Origin: Poronia punctata
Lineage: Eukaryota; Ascomycota; Sordariomycetes; Xylariales; Xylariaceae
Reading direction: 5' to 3'
Length of the DNA stretch: 64,000 nucleotides
Assembly: GCA_022579005.1 (NCBI GenBank)
Contig: MU401486.1
Location: forward strand, 266-64,265
Positions 47,901-60,555 of this stretch are shown here, one piece after another; the first letter of the stretch is position 1, and the number at the start of each line of letters is the position of its first letter. The notes below the pieces were generated by a model that saw only the letters and a program-made list of their open reading frames with translations, ran no database searches and had not been told where the DNA came from. Made by a program: the position numbers and the translations under genes.

Positions 47901-50168
47901 AGGACCGGCGGGCTCGCTAAACTAGCCCGATTTTATTGGTGGTGTACTAGTGACGAAGACCTCTTTTATGTCCTTTTTATCTCCTACAAGTATAGGGTAG
48001 GTTGTACCAGATGACATATACGATGTTGAAATCCTTCTTCTAGAAGACAGGTTTGATGACCCTTTTACTCGTATAGTAGGCCGTATATTAGGTAATTGCT
48101 TATTACCTCTCCTGGATACCTACTCGTAACTCAACGGCGCAGACATACCTAAAGTACCTACTGGATGGAATCCGAGTCCCAACGAATGCATCTCGCACCT
48201 ACCTAAGGTGAGTGAGTGGATAGTAAAAGTATGGGGCCAGATGGATACTGGTAATGCGTTTCCTTGTCACCAGACGACACAACTCCTGCGTTCCTGCCTA
48301 TAATATACATGTAAGTTACCTATCCGTGGAACCAAACTTACTTGGCAGGTATATACGGTTTCCTTTTCCTGCTCGCTTCTACGTCTAAGTAGGTCGGGGG
48401 TCGAGATATTTATTCTATTTGTTTCCCAGGCACCTCATGCAGTCTGTCCTCGTTTGCTTTGGACTTTGTATTTGACCTAATTACCTACCTACTTGTAGAG
48501 AACGGTCTATAAGACAGGCCTGACGTTTCATATTTAAGCAGAGTACGTGTATAGGTACAACTCACCTAACCTAAACAAAAAGCACCGAGACGAAGGGGCA
48601 TCTGAGGGATTCTAACGTGGCTGTGCCCATATTATAGGTAGGTACCTGCCATTAAATATAGAGAACCCAAGCTACGTATGTGATTCAAGAATCCTACCTC
48701 CAGCTCCCCGAGTAAATGGAGTTTTACCTGCTTGCTAAACATAACGACACCTATGGCTTCCTCTCTCCATGTCAAAAATCAGGATACCTGTCTAGGGACT
48801 TGGTGCATAGCAGTGACTTTCTCTCAACTTGGGCCACATGTATTACCTATACGAGTATTTGACCAAAACCCTGCAAATCTTTCGTTTTACCGTGGTTTAG
48901 TTATACCACCCCATCCATGTTGTTATACGAGAGGGGCTATTAACAGTACAAAGGTTCCATGTGATGAGGCATGATATATATCTTTAAAGACCATAGTTGG
49001 AATATAAACAACCCTTAGACACCCAAGAAATATATCACGTAAATGAACTTCTTGAACGTGAGTAAGTAACCATAGTCAGGTGTACATACATACATAAAGT
49101 ACTTAAGGCATGAAGCAACTTCACGGCCTGTCCCTCCAGCACATCGCAAGAATTACTTCCTCCTGTACAAAACCTCTCTAGATACTCGAATACATCTTTG
49201 AAGGTACGCAATGTAGCTACATATTCTTCATCGAACAGGGGCAAAAAGTGGCAAGTCCAAAGAATTGTCTACTGTACGATTCCATTTACGCCGTAGGCAG
49301 GCAAGGCTTCACAAATGGCAGCTCTCCTCCGCTAGTAGGTAGGTAATACTCACCAAGATTTTCCCTCTTAATCTCACATCTTCTATCTAGTAATCCAACG
49401 AGACGGTCTTCCTCGACAAATATCATACAAGGAAAATCGATATAGGTAGCTACCGGTAGGGTTGCTCTGGGGGTGGGTGGGAGAGCATCTGATCACTACG
49501 AGATGTCCTGGTCTTATAAGGAATATGAAGATGGGAAAGGGGTTTACGAACCTTTTCTCAGATGAGTAGTGCAAAGAGAGGAGGTGTAAGTACCCCTATG
49601 ATACTACTACCCTACATAGTTACCCATAGTATAATCATGACCTACGTTAGTTGTTGGAACGGTGTCACAGAGGTCGCGGCATGGCAGTTGGTAACTAAAA
49701 ACTCGCGTCTAAACTCCTAGGATAAGAACATTATTTGCTAACAAGTTACCGGTACCTCCTCACTCAAGAGATTGTAGGCAAGGCAGTTACTGAGATATAC
49801 GTCACCGCGCCCGCGGAAGGGGTTCGAGACCGAAATCTCAGTAGTATCCAACTTTCTCTTCGTCCGTGCTGTAGCTCTCGATATAAACGGTATCGTATCA
49901 AATCTACTCTGTATCTGAGCAAATGTGGACAATCCAGCTCGGGACTTTGCGCCGGATCGATGAAGAACGGGAAGAATCCCGTAGCACATTTGGTTTCGCC
50001 CCAACTGTATATTTCTTACGGGGGCCTGGCGCACCTAATGATTACCTAATTTCCCTACTAGCACAACAGAATATGAAAGAGCGTAACCGGTGTTTGTTTA
50101 CATATTCCCAATATTCCAACGTCCCTACTCGTAGACCCAAGGCTCACTCTTGCTCTTCACTAAACCTA
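44959..50168. other. Gene-poor region upstream of the histidine kinase gene
   Basis: The first about 500 bases should hold the kinase promoter and 5' UTR. Farther right no supported gene is seen. Open frames at 45365-45682, 46418-46780 and 49735-50049 have no recognisable motifs and have opposing frames or shadows. TACCTACC/TAGGTAGG words and short palindromes such as TACCTAGGTA (about 47529-47538) are very frequent from 46400 to 49000. Confidence 0.55.
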
Positions 50169-53100
50169 TTACCATATCTCACACGTCGGCTCTTTGACCG
50201 GGCAGCTGAAGCTGTCCCGGAATGCCCTCGAATTCGCCGTGGTTCCCAAGATGCGGGCGAAGGCGGGAGAATGTGGGTCGGTGTAGATTCGGTTGATGGC
50301 CGCCTCCTTGCGCGTCTTTCCGCACCACCAGTTGGCATAGAAAACGAAGAATAGCTGTTCGTGTGTGAAGTGGTCTAGCCCGGGCAGGCTCTCGGCCGGG
50401 TTGGCGGCGTCGCGCTTCTTCCATGCCGCGAATGCCGCCGAGACTCCGCCCGCGTCGGCAATATTCTCGCCCAAGGTGAGCTTTCCGTTGACGTGCAGTC
50501 GTTCTCCATTGTTTCCCTCGATACTGTATTCACTGTATTGGTTGACGAAACAATCGGCCCGCTTGGTGAATTCCTCGACAGTGTGTTCTGTCCACCAATC
50601 AGTGTAGTCTAACAGCCCACCTTGGTCAGTATCTGTGCACTCTCCACATATGGACAGAAACGATGTTGGCATGTGGCATCACTTACTTCCATTCTCGTCG
50701 TAATGGCGACCGGAACTGTCAAAAGCGTGCGAGAGCTCGTGTCCAGCTACCGACGCAAAAGCGCCGTAAGATACGTAACTCGGTAGATCGACCGAGAAGA
50801 CGGGGAATTGCATGATACCTGCGGGGAATACCTAGAGTAATAGAGTCAGTAACTGATACCTAACCGAGAACCAATGGAGCCTCTGCTTTCTTACAATCTC
50901 GTTGCCGGGTGGATTGTAATAGGCATTCACGATATCGGCCTGCATCCCCCATTCACCGCGGTCGACCGGCTTTCCCAGAGCCGACCATGTCTGTTCAGCC
51001 GAAAATCGATTACTGGACAATGAATTGTTGAAGTAAGAGTCGGTAATATCCAGTCCTTTATAGTAGTCTTGCAGAGCCTCGGGGTTCATGATATCAGGGG
51101 ATTTGGTGGGATAGCCAATCTTCTGGTCGATATTATGAACCTTGTTCGTTGCCAGTTTTTTGACAGAGTCGTCCATCCAGTCGATATCGCCTAGTCTGGC
51201 AATGAACTGGTCCTTGATGTCGAGAATGATCTGATCTCCGTACTTCTTGGCCTCTTCTGAGAAGGCGGCTTCAATATAGAAACGGCTGAGTATCCAACCG
51301 ACCGTTCCATCAACATGGCTTAGACAAGTCTGCCAGCGCTCCGACTTGACATTGGGATCCTACGAATGTTAGTGAGGGGCTCACACTCTCCCTGATGTAC
51401 TCATGAGTGTATATGTTATAGACTTACCTGTCCTGCCAGTTTGCTGTTGAAGCGGTTGATGGGCTCGACTTCAGGAGCTTGAACGTATGACGAATAAGAA
51501 ACGAGCAGGTCCCATATCAGATAACTCTGGATCGTCGACTTTGGCGTCTCGGAGAGGATCTGAGACACATTGCCCAAGAACTCTGGGAAGGCCAATTGCA
51601 TTTTGTCTGCTGTGTAGTTTGATGGTACCAATCCTTCCACTACCTTGTCTAATCTAAGGGCAGGGCCGATCTTGGCTACCTCGGCTACTTCGACAATGTT
51701 ATATGTTTTCTGGTCTTATTAGCGTAATACTCGCAGAGGGATCTCAATGGAACTAGCCAGCTTACCGTGACATCCTGCATATCCTCTGGGGGTGGAGTAA
51801 TAGCAGCAAACTTCTTCTCCAGGTCAACTACAGCCTTTGCAAGCTTCGAGGCCGATTTCCTCGAATCCTTCGAGGGAAGAAGCGAGCTGAATACTTCTTC
51901 GATTGTCTTTTGGTAGTCGTCGACCGTCTTGTTGTCATCATAATACTCGGGAGACGGCAGGTTAAACCCTGCCGGAGCAGCCTGAATAATAACCACATCC
52001 GGATTCTTATCATCCGCGCCAGTGTACAGATACTCAAATGAAGAAACCTGGAGCTTCTCGAGGAGCAGGATCGTATTGCTGAGTTCCGCGTGATCTTCCT
52101 CTTGCAGAAGTTCGTTGGTGTTGTATGCCTTCTCGCTCACAGGGAAGGACTCGGCAATTTGGTTGATGAGATCGACCAGAGGTTCTACGCCAACCGACTT
52201 GATTTTTGTCTCATCCATACAAGCTTTGTACGATTCTTGCATGGTGAGGAAGTTTTCTTCGTCCGTTGACGCTGCCAGTTTCTGCAGATTCATCGGCGAG
52301 AAGGCAGAGTGCTGGGTCCAAGTTAGCACATCAGGAAACCAACAAAGATTTTAAAGCAGTCAATATGGTCGCCGTTCCAGTGCCATAAAGCCCTTGGCTT
52401 TTCTTCTCGTCACTCATCCAGTTTGCAATATCCCTGATATCAACCTTTTCCTGGAAGGACTGACGATGCAGACGAGAGCACGATTCGACTTACCTCAGAT
52501 TCACCTGGATACGGAGATTCTAGAATATGCCGAAGGGTAGTGCGGCCATTGTCAGACATCATAGAGGCTGTTGAAAATGATGACCTGTCCTGAGGGATGT
52601 CATGGCGGGCGTTGAAACCATCACACACAAGAGCATCGAACTGAGTGCATGGATCGAGGGACTTATAGTCAGGAGAGAGATTGTCTGGTCGAATTAGCTT
52701 GGGTGTCGTATGGAAAAGTACAGGCAGGCTACAAGATAATAGAAGCGACTAGTTAGACTTACAGAGTATTTCCGATGCAGCATGAACACACGTTGGTGTC
52801 ATGCAGATTGAAGAATCCATCTTTGGATTCGGCCTCCGCTTCCGTGACAGCACTATATGGCTTCTGGTCAGTATTTGCGTATGAAGGATAGAACTAGCTA
52901 AGCGCAGGCTAGTAGTTAAAGTAGCTTGCTAGGCGAGGACTAGACAGGTATTTATCAAAGCCTAATGTGTCGAAGAACGGGCTAGAAAAAAACAGAAAAG
53001 GTGTAGTGACGATATGAACCCCTCGGAGCGCCTTAACCTAGAGTGATACCATAGAATGCGTAACTTTAACATGAGAACGTACCTCCACTTAAGATCAAGA

Positions 53101-53353
53101 CCAATACGAAGCCAATGATGAGGAATATACTAGCGATTAGTGAAATCCAGCGACGGCGACGCAACGTCTTGACGTAGTCGTTGATTTGTTCAAGGCTGTC
53201 ACTTGGCGGTGCTTCTCCATCGTCGCCACGTCTAGTGTAATGAACGGCATTATTCTGGGGCTTGTTTTTATTTGTAGCCGTGTCACTGAGAAGGGGAGTT
53301 CTTTCATTGTCACGGTGCTCTCCCGCCTGGCCCGTTTCCAATTGGTCGGCCAT
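50169..53353 (-). CDS. M13 family (neprilysin-like) membrane zinc metallopeptidase
   Basis: Eight exons: 53353-53083, 52852-52763, 52684-52494, 52311-51766, 51709-51428, 51359-50895, 50831-50687 and 50620-50169; 813 residues. A cytosolic N-terminus of about 68 residues, a basic stop (RRRR) and one membrane helix at about 69-90 predict a type II membrane protein. The ectodomain starts with SSICMTPTCVHAASEILYNL and DPCTQFDALVCDGF. Catalytic features are all present: NAYYNPPGNEI (substrate binding), the zinc motif VAGHELSHAFD (His646, Glu647, His650), GENIADAGG (third ligand Glu715), and the C-terminal CEIW that mimics the M13 CxxW ending. It should cleave short peptides outside the cell or in the secretory lumen. 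The first intron (230 nt) and the 182-nt intron between exons 3 and 4 are the least certain parts. No required residue is missing. Confidence 0.95.
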
Positions 53354-55108
53354 ATCAATCAACTAAGCTGGCAAGGCCAGCCCGAGGTAACTGAGTAACT
53401 ACCAAGTGTGACGACACTCTATGTAGTGTGTCGTGTCGACACGGCCTTAGTCGTGCCGCGTCAGATTGTATTGGTTACCTTTGTTGTTGTTGATTAGCAC
53501 AAAGCTGCATCCGGACGAGAGGAGGAGGTACCAGGTCGAACGATACGTACAATGACTGCGACACTTCCGTCCGTAATCAAGTCCCTATTCCGGTAGATAT
53601 CTTGGCCACTTCAAGCTAACTATGGGATTAAAGGACGGTTGGTATACCGTACAGTCGGAAAGACGAAACCAAGAGCCTTTCTGCGAGAGGTTCCCTTGTT
53701 TTTGTAAATTGCTAGGAAATTGCTAGTGAGACGCAAGGTACTGAGTATGTTCAGGAGAGTGAGGTTGAGGTTCGCGGCTCATACGACGTGAGACTACGAG
53801 TAGTCTAGTCTACGTCCGTACTTGGTAACCGCCAACCAAAGCAGCTGCCGCCTTGTGGTCCTTGCCCCGGCATAGCCCCAGCCCCCCATTTTTTGGGGGT
53901 TGCCCGCTCACTAAACCTTTATCGGAGCTAAGACCCACCTACTAGTGGCATTTCGGCAAGCTGACAGCTCATGGACACTAGCCGGACATGGTAAAGATTG
54001 GGATGACCGATCAACCTCATTTCATACTCCAATTTCTCGTGCCAATATTTTGGTAAAGTTGGGTATCTCACAAACTGTTCTGGACTCGTCCGTATCTACT
54101 CGTATGCCTACCTATTGTACAGAATACTCCTTTCAGGGATAGTTTGGAGTATCTACTCGTATGTACTTTGTAAATATGTCCGTCTCATAGGGAAATGTAT
54201 GTCATCAGCTGACATCCACATCTGTGGCCTGCCGCCTGTCCGGTTTAAAAGGTACTGGTGGCTGCCTGCATCGAAATCATATTTATTGAGTAAGAAGAGG
54301 CAAAATGACGTATCTATAATAAGTACCTGTGAATCACGGATCGGAGAATCTATGTTCACCCCACACATCTAGCAATGAACCAGTATTTCGTACACGCCTA
54401 TGCCTAGGTATGACGGTAGGAAGAATATCTTGAACCGGCCGGTTGCCACGTGTGAACTACGAGTACTCGTATGTTCGTGAACGTAGCTCATTTAGTCTAG
54501 AATCGCGTTGTTTAACATCTCGGGCTATACAGAACTTCAGACCCGAAGGTGATCGTTGGCCGTTGTTATCAGCTGAGCATTCGAGGTCTACCTACCTTCG
54601 ATAGAGGACGAACCGGGCTGACAAAGTTTATACACTATTTTAGAAAGGGACAACAGCCTACTCGTAGTAGTATCTGATGCTAAGTCTTAGGCTTGAGAAT
54701 AAAGAAGAAAATAGAGCATGTGTATAGTATTAGGATATTCACGGGGTTGTTTGTATAGATAGGGGCACCTGGGTCAGCAATATGAGGCGATCGAGCATGA
54801 TGTGTCGAGATAAATGCTTGCACTATTTTCACTCTTGTTGATTTTTAAAGACAAGATGGGCGGTTACACACTCTTGTCCCAGTCGGTTCCTCAATGATAA
54901 CAAATTTGCCAAACTCCTACCGCTAACAGGAAGCATATAGTATCAGGTACACGCCATTACTCCCATCATACTCCCATCCGGCCATGTCCCTCCCAGACGT
55001 ATCTCATAAAACCCAATCTTTCTTCATTAGCCCATTCTATTGAATCGACATCTCCCTGTTCATGACTGGCCCCCCTTCAAAGCCGTCCTACATGCAACCT
55101 CCAGGTTC
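53354..55108. other. Intergenic spacer upstream of the M13 peptidase gene
   Basis: No supported gene lies in this 1.75 kb. The left part should be the peptidase promoter; TGTCGTGTCGACACGGC-type short inverted sequence lies at about 53428-53444. The right end is the 3' UTR of the cytochrome b561 gene. Short frames at 53945-54372 are not recognised. Confidence 0.5.
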
Positions 55109-55952
55109 TCAGAAACCAAGCTTCTGCTTCTTGATGCGGGGATAGACACCAATGATCATGAGGAGGAAGATGACGATCATTGCCCACAGCTTAAGTCCAA
55201 GTACGTTTTGGTTGTAATCCGTTTCGACAGCGCTCGTGACGGTGACCATTATGAGCAACAGCAGCACGTAACCATTCATGCGGTGGTATTTCCAGATCTT
55301 CTTCGCATTCGCCTCGCCACCGTACAAGGCCGGGGTGACGTACATGGTGAAGCCGACAAAGTACTGGAGCAGGATCCATATCGAGGTAATAACGCCAAGG
55401 TAGCCGTGCACGGAATGGAAGTGGACGCCATTGTTCTTGAATTTGTTGACTTCGATGCCCACAACACCGACCAAGAAGATGAGGAACGCTAACAAGTTAA
55501 GGCCAGCGTGGACTTTCTGTCCGACCTGTTTCTGCGTCCCGGTGTGCGTCGGCTGCAACACAAGTATCGACTGTAACAGTACGAGTACCCCCAACGATTG
55601 CGCGAGAGGGTGTACCGAGAAGAGTATCACGGGATGTAGAAATACAGATGCCCAGACCGAAGCAAGGAGGAGCAGAGCCGCGGCTTCGGCGAGGACCCCG
55701 GTACCTGATGATTGTATGAGCTTTGCCATGGTCACATAGAACTGTGTCCGTGCTGATGACATGTGGATTCTAAAGGTTCGAATTCAGAGGGCAAGAGAAG
55801 TAAGTATACAAACCTAGAAAAAGGTTGAAGATGATGGGAGATCGCTCCCTTTGAGATGCATCTCCAGGACGTCCCAATAGCGGTTCCAGGTCGCCGGCAT
55901 CTCCGTCCGGATGAATCGGGGTATGTTGGGGAATTCCCGTTGCTGAAGCCAT
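55109..55952 (-). CDS. Cytochrome b561-domain membrane protein
   Basis: Two exons, 55952-55814 and 55704-55109, give 244 residues. The phase-1 join makes SPIIFNLFLGTGVLAEAAAL, which is the expected family sequence. The N-terminal about 40 residues are polar with a PLLGRPGD motif. Six hydrophobic helices follow. Four His residues expected to bind two b hemes are present: His78 (SVHPLAQS), His112 (KVHAGLN), His146 (HFHSVHGYLG) and His187 (WKYHRMNGY). This places it in the eukaryotic cyt b561/CYB561D2-like group, which passes electrons across membranes, classically from ascorbate to ferric or monodehydroascorbate acceptors. The partner in fungi is uncertain. The protein ends in a short basic tail (RIKKQKLGF). 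No fused reductase or DOMON domain is present. Confidence 0.92.
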
Positions 55953-56897
55953 ATCAAGGGCAAGTAATCACGCCGATTCTTGGCAATGATAAAATGACAC
56001 TGTTGATACTTCCGAGTGTTGTGGAAAGGTGAACCTATTATTAAACGCGGTAGGCCAGCGACCCAAGTGTTTAGAAAGCAGAGGAAATGATAGCTTCACA
56101 AGGTGCTCAGCAAATACAGGACCTCGATGACGAATGTCTTATGATCTTGGGGGATCGCTGTGAGCTTCGACCGACCCACAGCTACCTATGCAATTGGCTG
56201 TCGCTTGTGACCTATCGAAACAGCGTAAATTGTGACCAGCCCCTCTTTTCCAGCTCTGAGGGGTTCCTGGCGTGCACTTGTTACAGGACCTACCTAACCT
56301 TAATCAGCTATCCACGGGGTGAGGGGAAGAGGAATGTTGAACTGTATCATCAACTACAGCTGCTAGAAGTAGGTGGGATCTACTGCTAGGGTACTGAAAG
56401 TAGAAGATAAGGCCTGTTGTTACCATCGGAGTTAGGAAGTGTCATCAGCCACCAGCCGGAAAAGCAAGTAAACCATGCAATAGACACCTGATTTGGTGGT
56501 AGGCAATGATTCCTTGCGAATATTATTATTCATCCACTTCGACTCGTGTCTTACCACATTGATAAGCTGCAAGTCTGTATTTCAACTCTAGGTTAAGGGG
56601 TTTAGATATCAATCACTTTAAAAATGTAATAACCTAATGTAAGGTTGATTGTAGTCTAATAGATTAACGCGAAATTGGAGACTAAACAGCGATCTTCGGC
56701 CAAAGCCGCCCCTCCAATGACCCCGCTGGCCCTCTGGGCGTCGGGAAGTACTCGTATGATGGAATTCAAGCAGTTCGGGAGCGCAGGTGCTAACACTCTT
56801 GCAATTGCTAAACATTCTCACTGCTTGAGCATATTTTTTGGTCTATGTAGAAGTCCTAACCACAGCACGATCATACAGCCTACTGAAAGCGATAACA
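55953..56897. other. Divergent promoter region, cytochrome b561 and allantoicase genes
   Basis: About 0.95 kb lies between divergent genes. It contains GATAAG at 56406-56411 and 56561-56566 and GATAAC right before the allantoicase ATG. A 100-codon open frame at 56087-56389 has no recognisable motif and is not called. Confidence 0.55.
56406..56566 (+). promoter_or_regulatory. Two GATAAG sites upstream of allantoicase
   Basis: GATAAG occurs at 56406-56411 and 56561-56566, about 490 and 330 bases before the start codon, and GATAAC at 56891-56896. GATA factors of the AreA/NIT2 type bind HGATAR and activate purine catabolism genes when good nitrogen sources are absent. The match to a known regulatory logic is the support; six-base words also occur by chance. 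Confidence 0.45.
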
Positions 56898-58078
56898 ATG
56901 GAGGATTACGGGTATACAGTTGGACCTGTCAGCGCGACAAGAGTCGCTTCAGAGGACATTGATGGAACGTTCCGGTCCAGCTGCATTGGTAAGACTGCAA
57001 TTCTCCAAAGGGGCGTAAGAAGTTTTCGAGCGCTGCCAGAGACCCAAGTTCACCATCTCATGGTGTCTGCATCCCTTGAACTGGCTAACTCGGCATATCT
57101 AAAGACCTGATCTCGGGCGCGTTAGGCGGCAAGGTCCTAGGTTTCTCGGATGAATGGTTTGCCGAAGCCACCAACCTTCTTACGCCCACAGCCCCTATCA
57201 GACAGCCTGGTAAGATGGTATATACCGGGGCCTGGTACGATGGCTGGGAAACGAGGAGACACAACACGGCGCCTTTTGACTGGGTCGTCATCCGCCTTGG
57301 GGTTGCTTCGGGAACTGTGGAGGGAGTCGAGGTAGATACGGCCTTTTTTTCGGGAAACCACGCGCCTGCCATATCAGTCGAGGGCTGCTTCAACACGAGC
57401 GATGAAGAAGTCCTTTCCTGGAAAGGAGAAAAAGGTGGGTGGGAACCGATTCTGGGCATCGAAGAGTGCGGCCCTTCTCAACGGTTCGGATGGAAGCTAG
57501 ACAACCCGGCCTCGAAGCAGTATACTCATGTGCGCCTTAACATGTATCCGGATGGCGGCATAGCTAGATTCCGCCTTTTTGGACATGCCGTCCCCGTCTT
57601 TCCGGACGATACAGAGGCCATCTTCGACTTAGCCGCCGCCCAGAACGGCGCCGTGGCCATCTCTTGCAGCGACCAGCACTTCGGTACCAAGGATAACCTG
57701 ATTCTCCCCGGACGAGGCAAGGACATGGGCGATGGGTGGGAAACAGCCCGCTCGCGAACTAAAGGCCACGTCGACTGGGCCATCATCCGTCTTGGCGCAT
57801 CTGCCCTGATCCAGAGCTTCATCGTCGATACGGCTTTCTTCCGGGGCAACTTCCCTCAGGCAGCGAAAATCGACGCAATTGACTGGAAGGAAGACGGTGA
57901 ACCCGGAGCGGACGCGCAAGGATGGACCGAGGTCCTAGGAGCGAGCAAATGCGGCCCCGATCAAGAACACGAGTTTCCCTCCCTGATCAAAGATAGGCCA
58001 TTCACTCATGTGAAACTTACTATTATCCCCGACGGAGGTGTCAAGCGACTCCGCGTACTAGCCAAGCGATCGGTATAA
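56898..58078 (+). CDS. alc: Allantoicase
   Basis: Two exons, 56898-56988 and 57105-58078, give 354 residues, the usual length. The phase-1 join makes the Asp of SSCIDLISGALGGKVLGFSD. The protein consists of two related allantoicase repeats. The first holds FSDEWFAEATNLL, MVYTGAWYDGWETRRHN, DWVVIRLGVASGTVEGVEVD and TAFFSGNHAP. The second holds SDQHFGTKDNLILPGRGKDM, GDGWETARSRTKGHVDWAI and VDTAFFRGNFPQ. The enzyme hydrolyses allantoate to ureidoglycolate and urea, late in the use of purines as nitrogen source. Both repeats end with the matching THVRLNMYPDGGIARFRLFG and THVKLTIIPDGGVKRLRVLA. No other ureide-pathway gene is adjacent. GATA motifs upstream fit nitrogen control. The identification is secure; the short first exon depends on the donor at 56989. 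Confidence 0.97.
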
Positions 58079-58736
58079 GGAATCAGGAAGCAGTGTAACG
58101 CAGGAGACAATTGATTCGGCTTGTCAAAGACCATGTACACATACGTTGGCAGTTAAGTCGACGTTGAGAGAATTAGTACTATATGATGCAGTGAAAAGAG
58201 ACAGGCCCATGTTCCAATTGGGGTTTATACTGCAAAATGCATCGTATTTATAGTGCTGAGTATTTCAAAGTGAGGTTTTACAAGTACCTACCAACCAGGT
58301 GACAGAGCGTCAATCGCCCTCTCACTTTGGCTTATGTAATTTTCTACGGATCGACTTTAAACCAAAAGCGGCATGGCTCAAGCTACCCCAGGTCGACACT
58401 CGAAGGTCAGCTTGAATGAGGCGCAGTGCAGACAGATAATCCTGAGGTCGTACGTAATTCATAATCTGGCCATCTGTACGCACGTATGTCTTCTATCTCT
58501 ACTGTTATCAATATTAAATTTATCGGACGTATGTTAATAACAAGTGAGTCCTAACACTCTTTTTCCATTTACGTCAGCTTGGATTATTTATTGGCATATT
58601 GAAGTTCTGAAGGAGTGGTGCTTGGCGGCCTCTCACATCTCTTCGGTGTAAAGTGCCAATGGTCGCACAAATCCGCAAAAACCACCTGCTTGTTGAATAA
58701 GAAATTCTGATTTCATGATTCCACTTCCCTTTCAAT
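58079..58736. other. Spacer between allantoicase and the Zn2Cys6 regulator gene
   Basis: This holds the 3' UTR of allantoicase and the promoter of the next gene. No open frame or repeat of note. Confidence 0.6.
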
Positions 58737-60555
58737 ATGGAGGATTCCTATTCGGACTTTGGGTTCGATGCCAACCTTGATATCAGATTCGACCTATCCG
58801 CAGAGTTGGACGGGCCTCTGATGACCGAGGACGCCGACTTTCCGCTTGAGTCATCCGAAGATGGGCCAGGGTCGGACGATGTCGCAGATAGTTCAGAGAC
58901 ACAAGGGCAGCAGAGGCCATATCTTTCCAAGAGGCCACACAGGAAATCTCGAGCAGGGTGTAAGCAATGCAAGCGACGTAAAGTAAAGGTATGCCTGCAG
59001 ATAACGTGGCTTCGGTCCGGTCTTACTTCTTTCTCCCCCCTTTTTTTCTTGCATCCCCTACCCCCTATTTCTCTCGGCTTAGCTAGAGTTCCCACTTTCA
59101 TGAGCCTGTACTCACGTGAAACAGTGTGACGAAGCCAAGCCCACATGCCGGGCTTGCACTCTTCGGAAAGAGACATGCGTCTACCCAAAGGCTCAACCAC
59201 CACCATCCGGGTCGAATCGCTCACCCGCCCCGGTCCGTACGGTTATCACAGATCCTCTTGTGGTGCCAAGACGGGAACAGTCGGCCGAATACGTCGGACT
59301 CCGGGATGCTGTCCTTCCGATAATCTCGGAGCCTTTGTTCATGCCGGATCAAATGGCTGATGCGACTGACATGAAGATGCTGTGGTTTTATACCGCCTAC
59401 TCCTTCCAAAGTTTCTCCATCAACTCGGGCCGGTCCACCGTCGTCGATTACGCGCTCAAAGTCAAGATTGTCGAGCATGCCTTCCGCTCCCCCTTTCTAA
59501 TGGAGACTCTCAAGGGACTCTCGGCTCTACATCTCCGACTTCTAAACCAACCCGTCCTGCCGCACAAGCTCGCCTCTTACCAAGCCGGTGCCTTTGAAGG
59601 CTATCGGAGTGCCATCGAGGCTGCCAACCCCAATGACTTCCCGGCTCTGCTTGCCTGTTCGCTATTCATGGTCGCCATGAGCAGCCAGGCATTCCGGGAC
59701 CCAAACGGAAAACGCCTGTTCATCGTGGATTGGACGGCATTATGGCGGGGAATCGGCCTAATCGTCCAGCTCGTATCACCCCGAGCAGTCCAAGAATCCG
59801 GTCTATCCTCACTCTTCTATCGCCCTCCCATCGATTTGGACAAGGCGGCTCAGTACATACCCAACAACCTCCTCTTCATGGTCTCGTCGATCAAGCACGG
59901 CGACGACGATTACGACTATCAAAACAGCTACTACGAACTCCTGAGATATCTCGGCTCTCTGTACACGGAGCTCAAGGAACACGGCTTCGGCCCCGTCCTA
60001 CAACTCCGCATCATCACCTTCCTCTCATTCTGTCCCAGGCCCCTCCTCCCGCTCGCGAAACAGCACAGGCCGAGGATGCTAATCATATTAGCCCACTGGC
60101 TATCCTTCGTCAAGCTCCTCGAGGGCGACGGCGCGTGGTGGATGCAGGGCCTAGCGCCCCACATCGCCGAAATCACCGACGAGCTCGGCCCAGAATGGAG
60201 CCATCTACTGCGAATTCCCCAACGCGTCATGGAAACCCCGGCAGACGACAAGAACGAGATCGCCAAGCTAATCATCGACAACCACGACTGGACACCAAAG
60301 GATGTCGGAGAAGATACCGAGGCGAGGACAAACCTCAGTTTCATCAACAACGACGGGTCCGAGCTCGAGATCGCCGACGGCCACTGGCGGCTGAAGACCA
60401 CGGGGGTGAAGTGGGAAGTGCCGCAAATGCCGGACCCGAAAGACTCGAGACAGAAATTGCTGCTCGGCACGAGTAGTTTGTATAACGCGACGCCGCATAC
60501 TACGCCTGGCTTATCGTCGTCTCAGTCGTCTGTGGAAAGATCGCCTTCTTCATGA
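58737..60555 (+). CDS. Zn2Cys6 fungal transcription factor, Upc2-like
   Basis: Two exons, 58737-58988 and 59125-60555, give 560 residues. The 136-nt intron cuts the zinc cluster; splicing restores GCKQCKRRKVKCDEAKPTC, with Cys75, 78, 85, 92, 95 and 102 in CX2CX6CX6CX2CX6C spacing, preceded by the basic HRKSRAG. An acidic N-terminus of about 60 residues may act as an activation region. The C-terminal part (MLWFYTAYSFQSFSINSGR onward, LLACSLFMVAMSSQAF, LFIVDWTALWRG, PRMLIILAHWLSFVKLL) matches the large group related to sterol uptake control protein 2. It should bind CGG-containing DNA in the nucleus. Being next to allantoicase in the same direction does not show that it regulates it. The tail is Ser/Thr-rich. 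Target genes are unknown. Confidence 0.95.

Noticed and set aside
55705..55813. Alternative reading of the cytochrome b561 gene starting at 55762 or with a 40-nt intron
   Set aside because: Splicing 55814 to 55704 restores FNLFLGTGVLAEA, which continues both exons in the family pattern, and the intron has a normal length.
56898..60555. Zn2Cys6 gene as dedicated regulator of allantoicase
   Set aside because: Adjacency alone is weak; the protein is Upc2-like rather than like the known purine regulator UaY, so no functional link is claimed.
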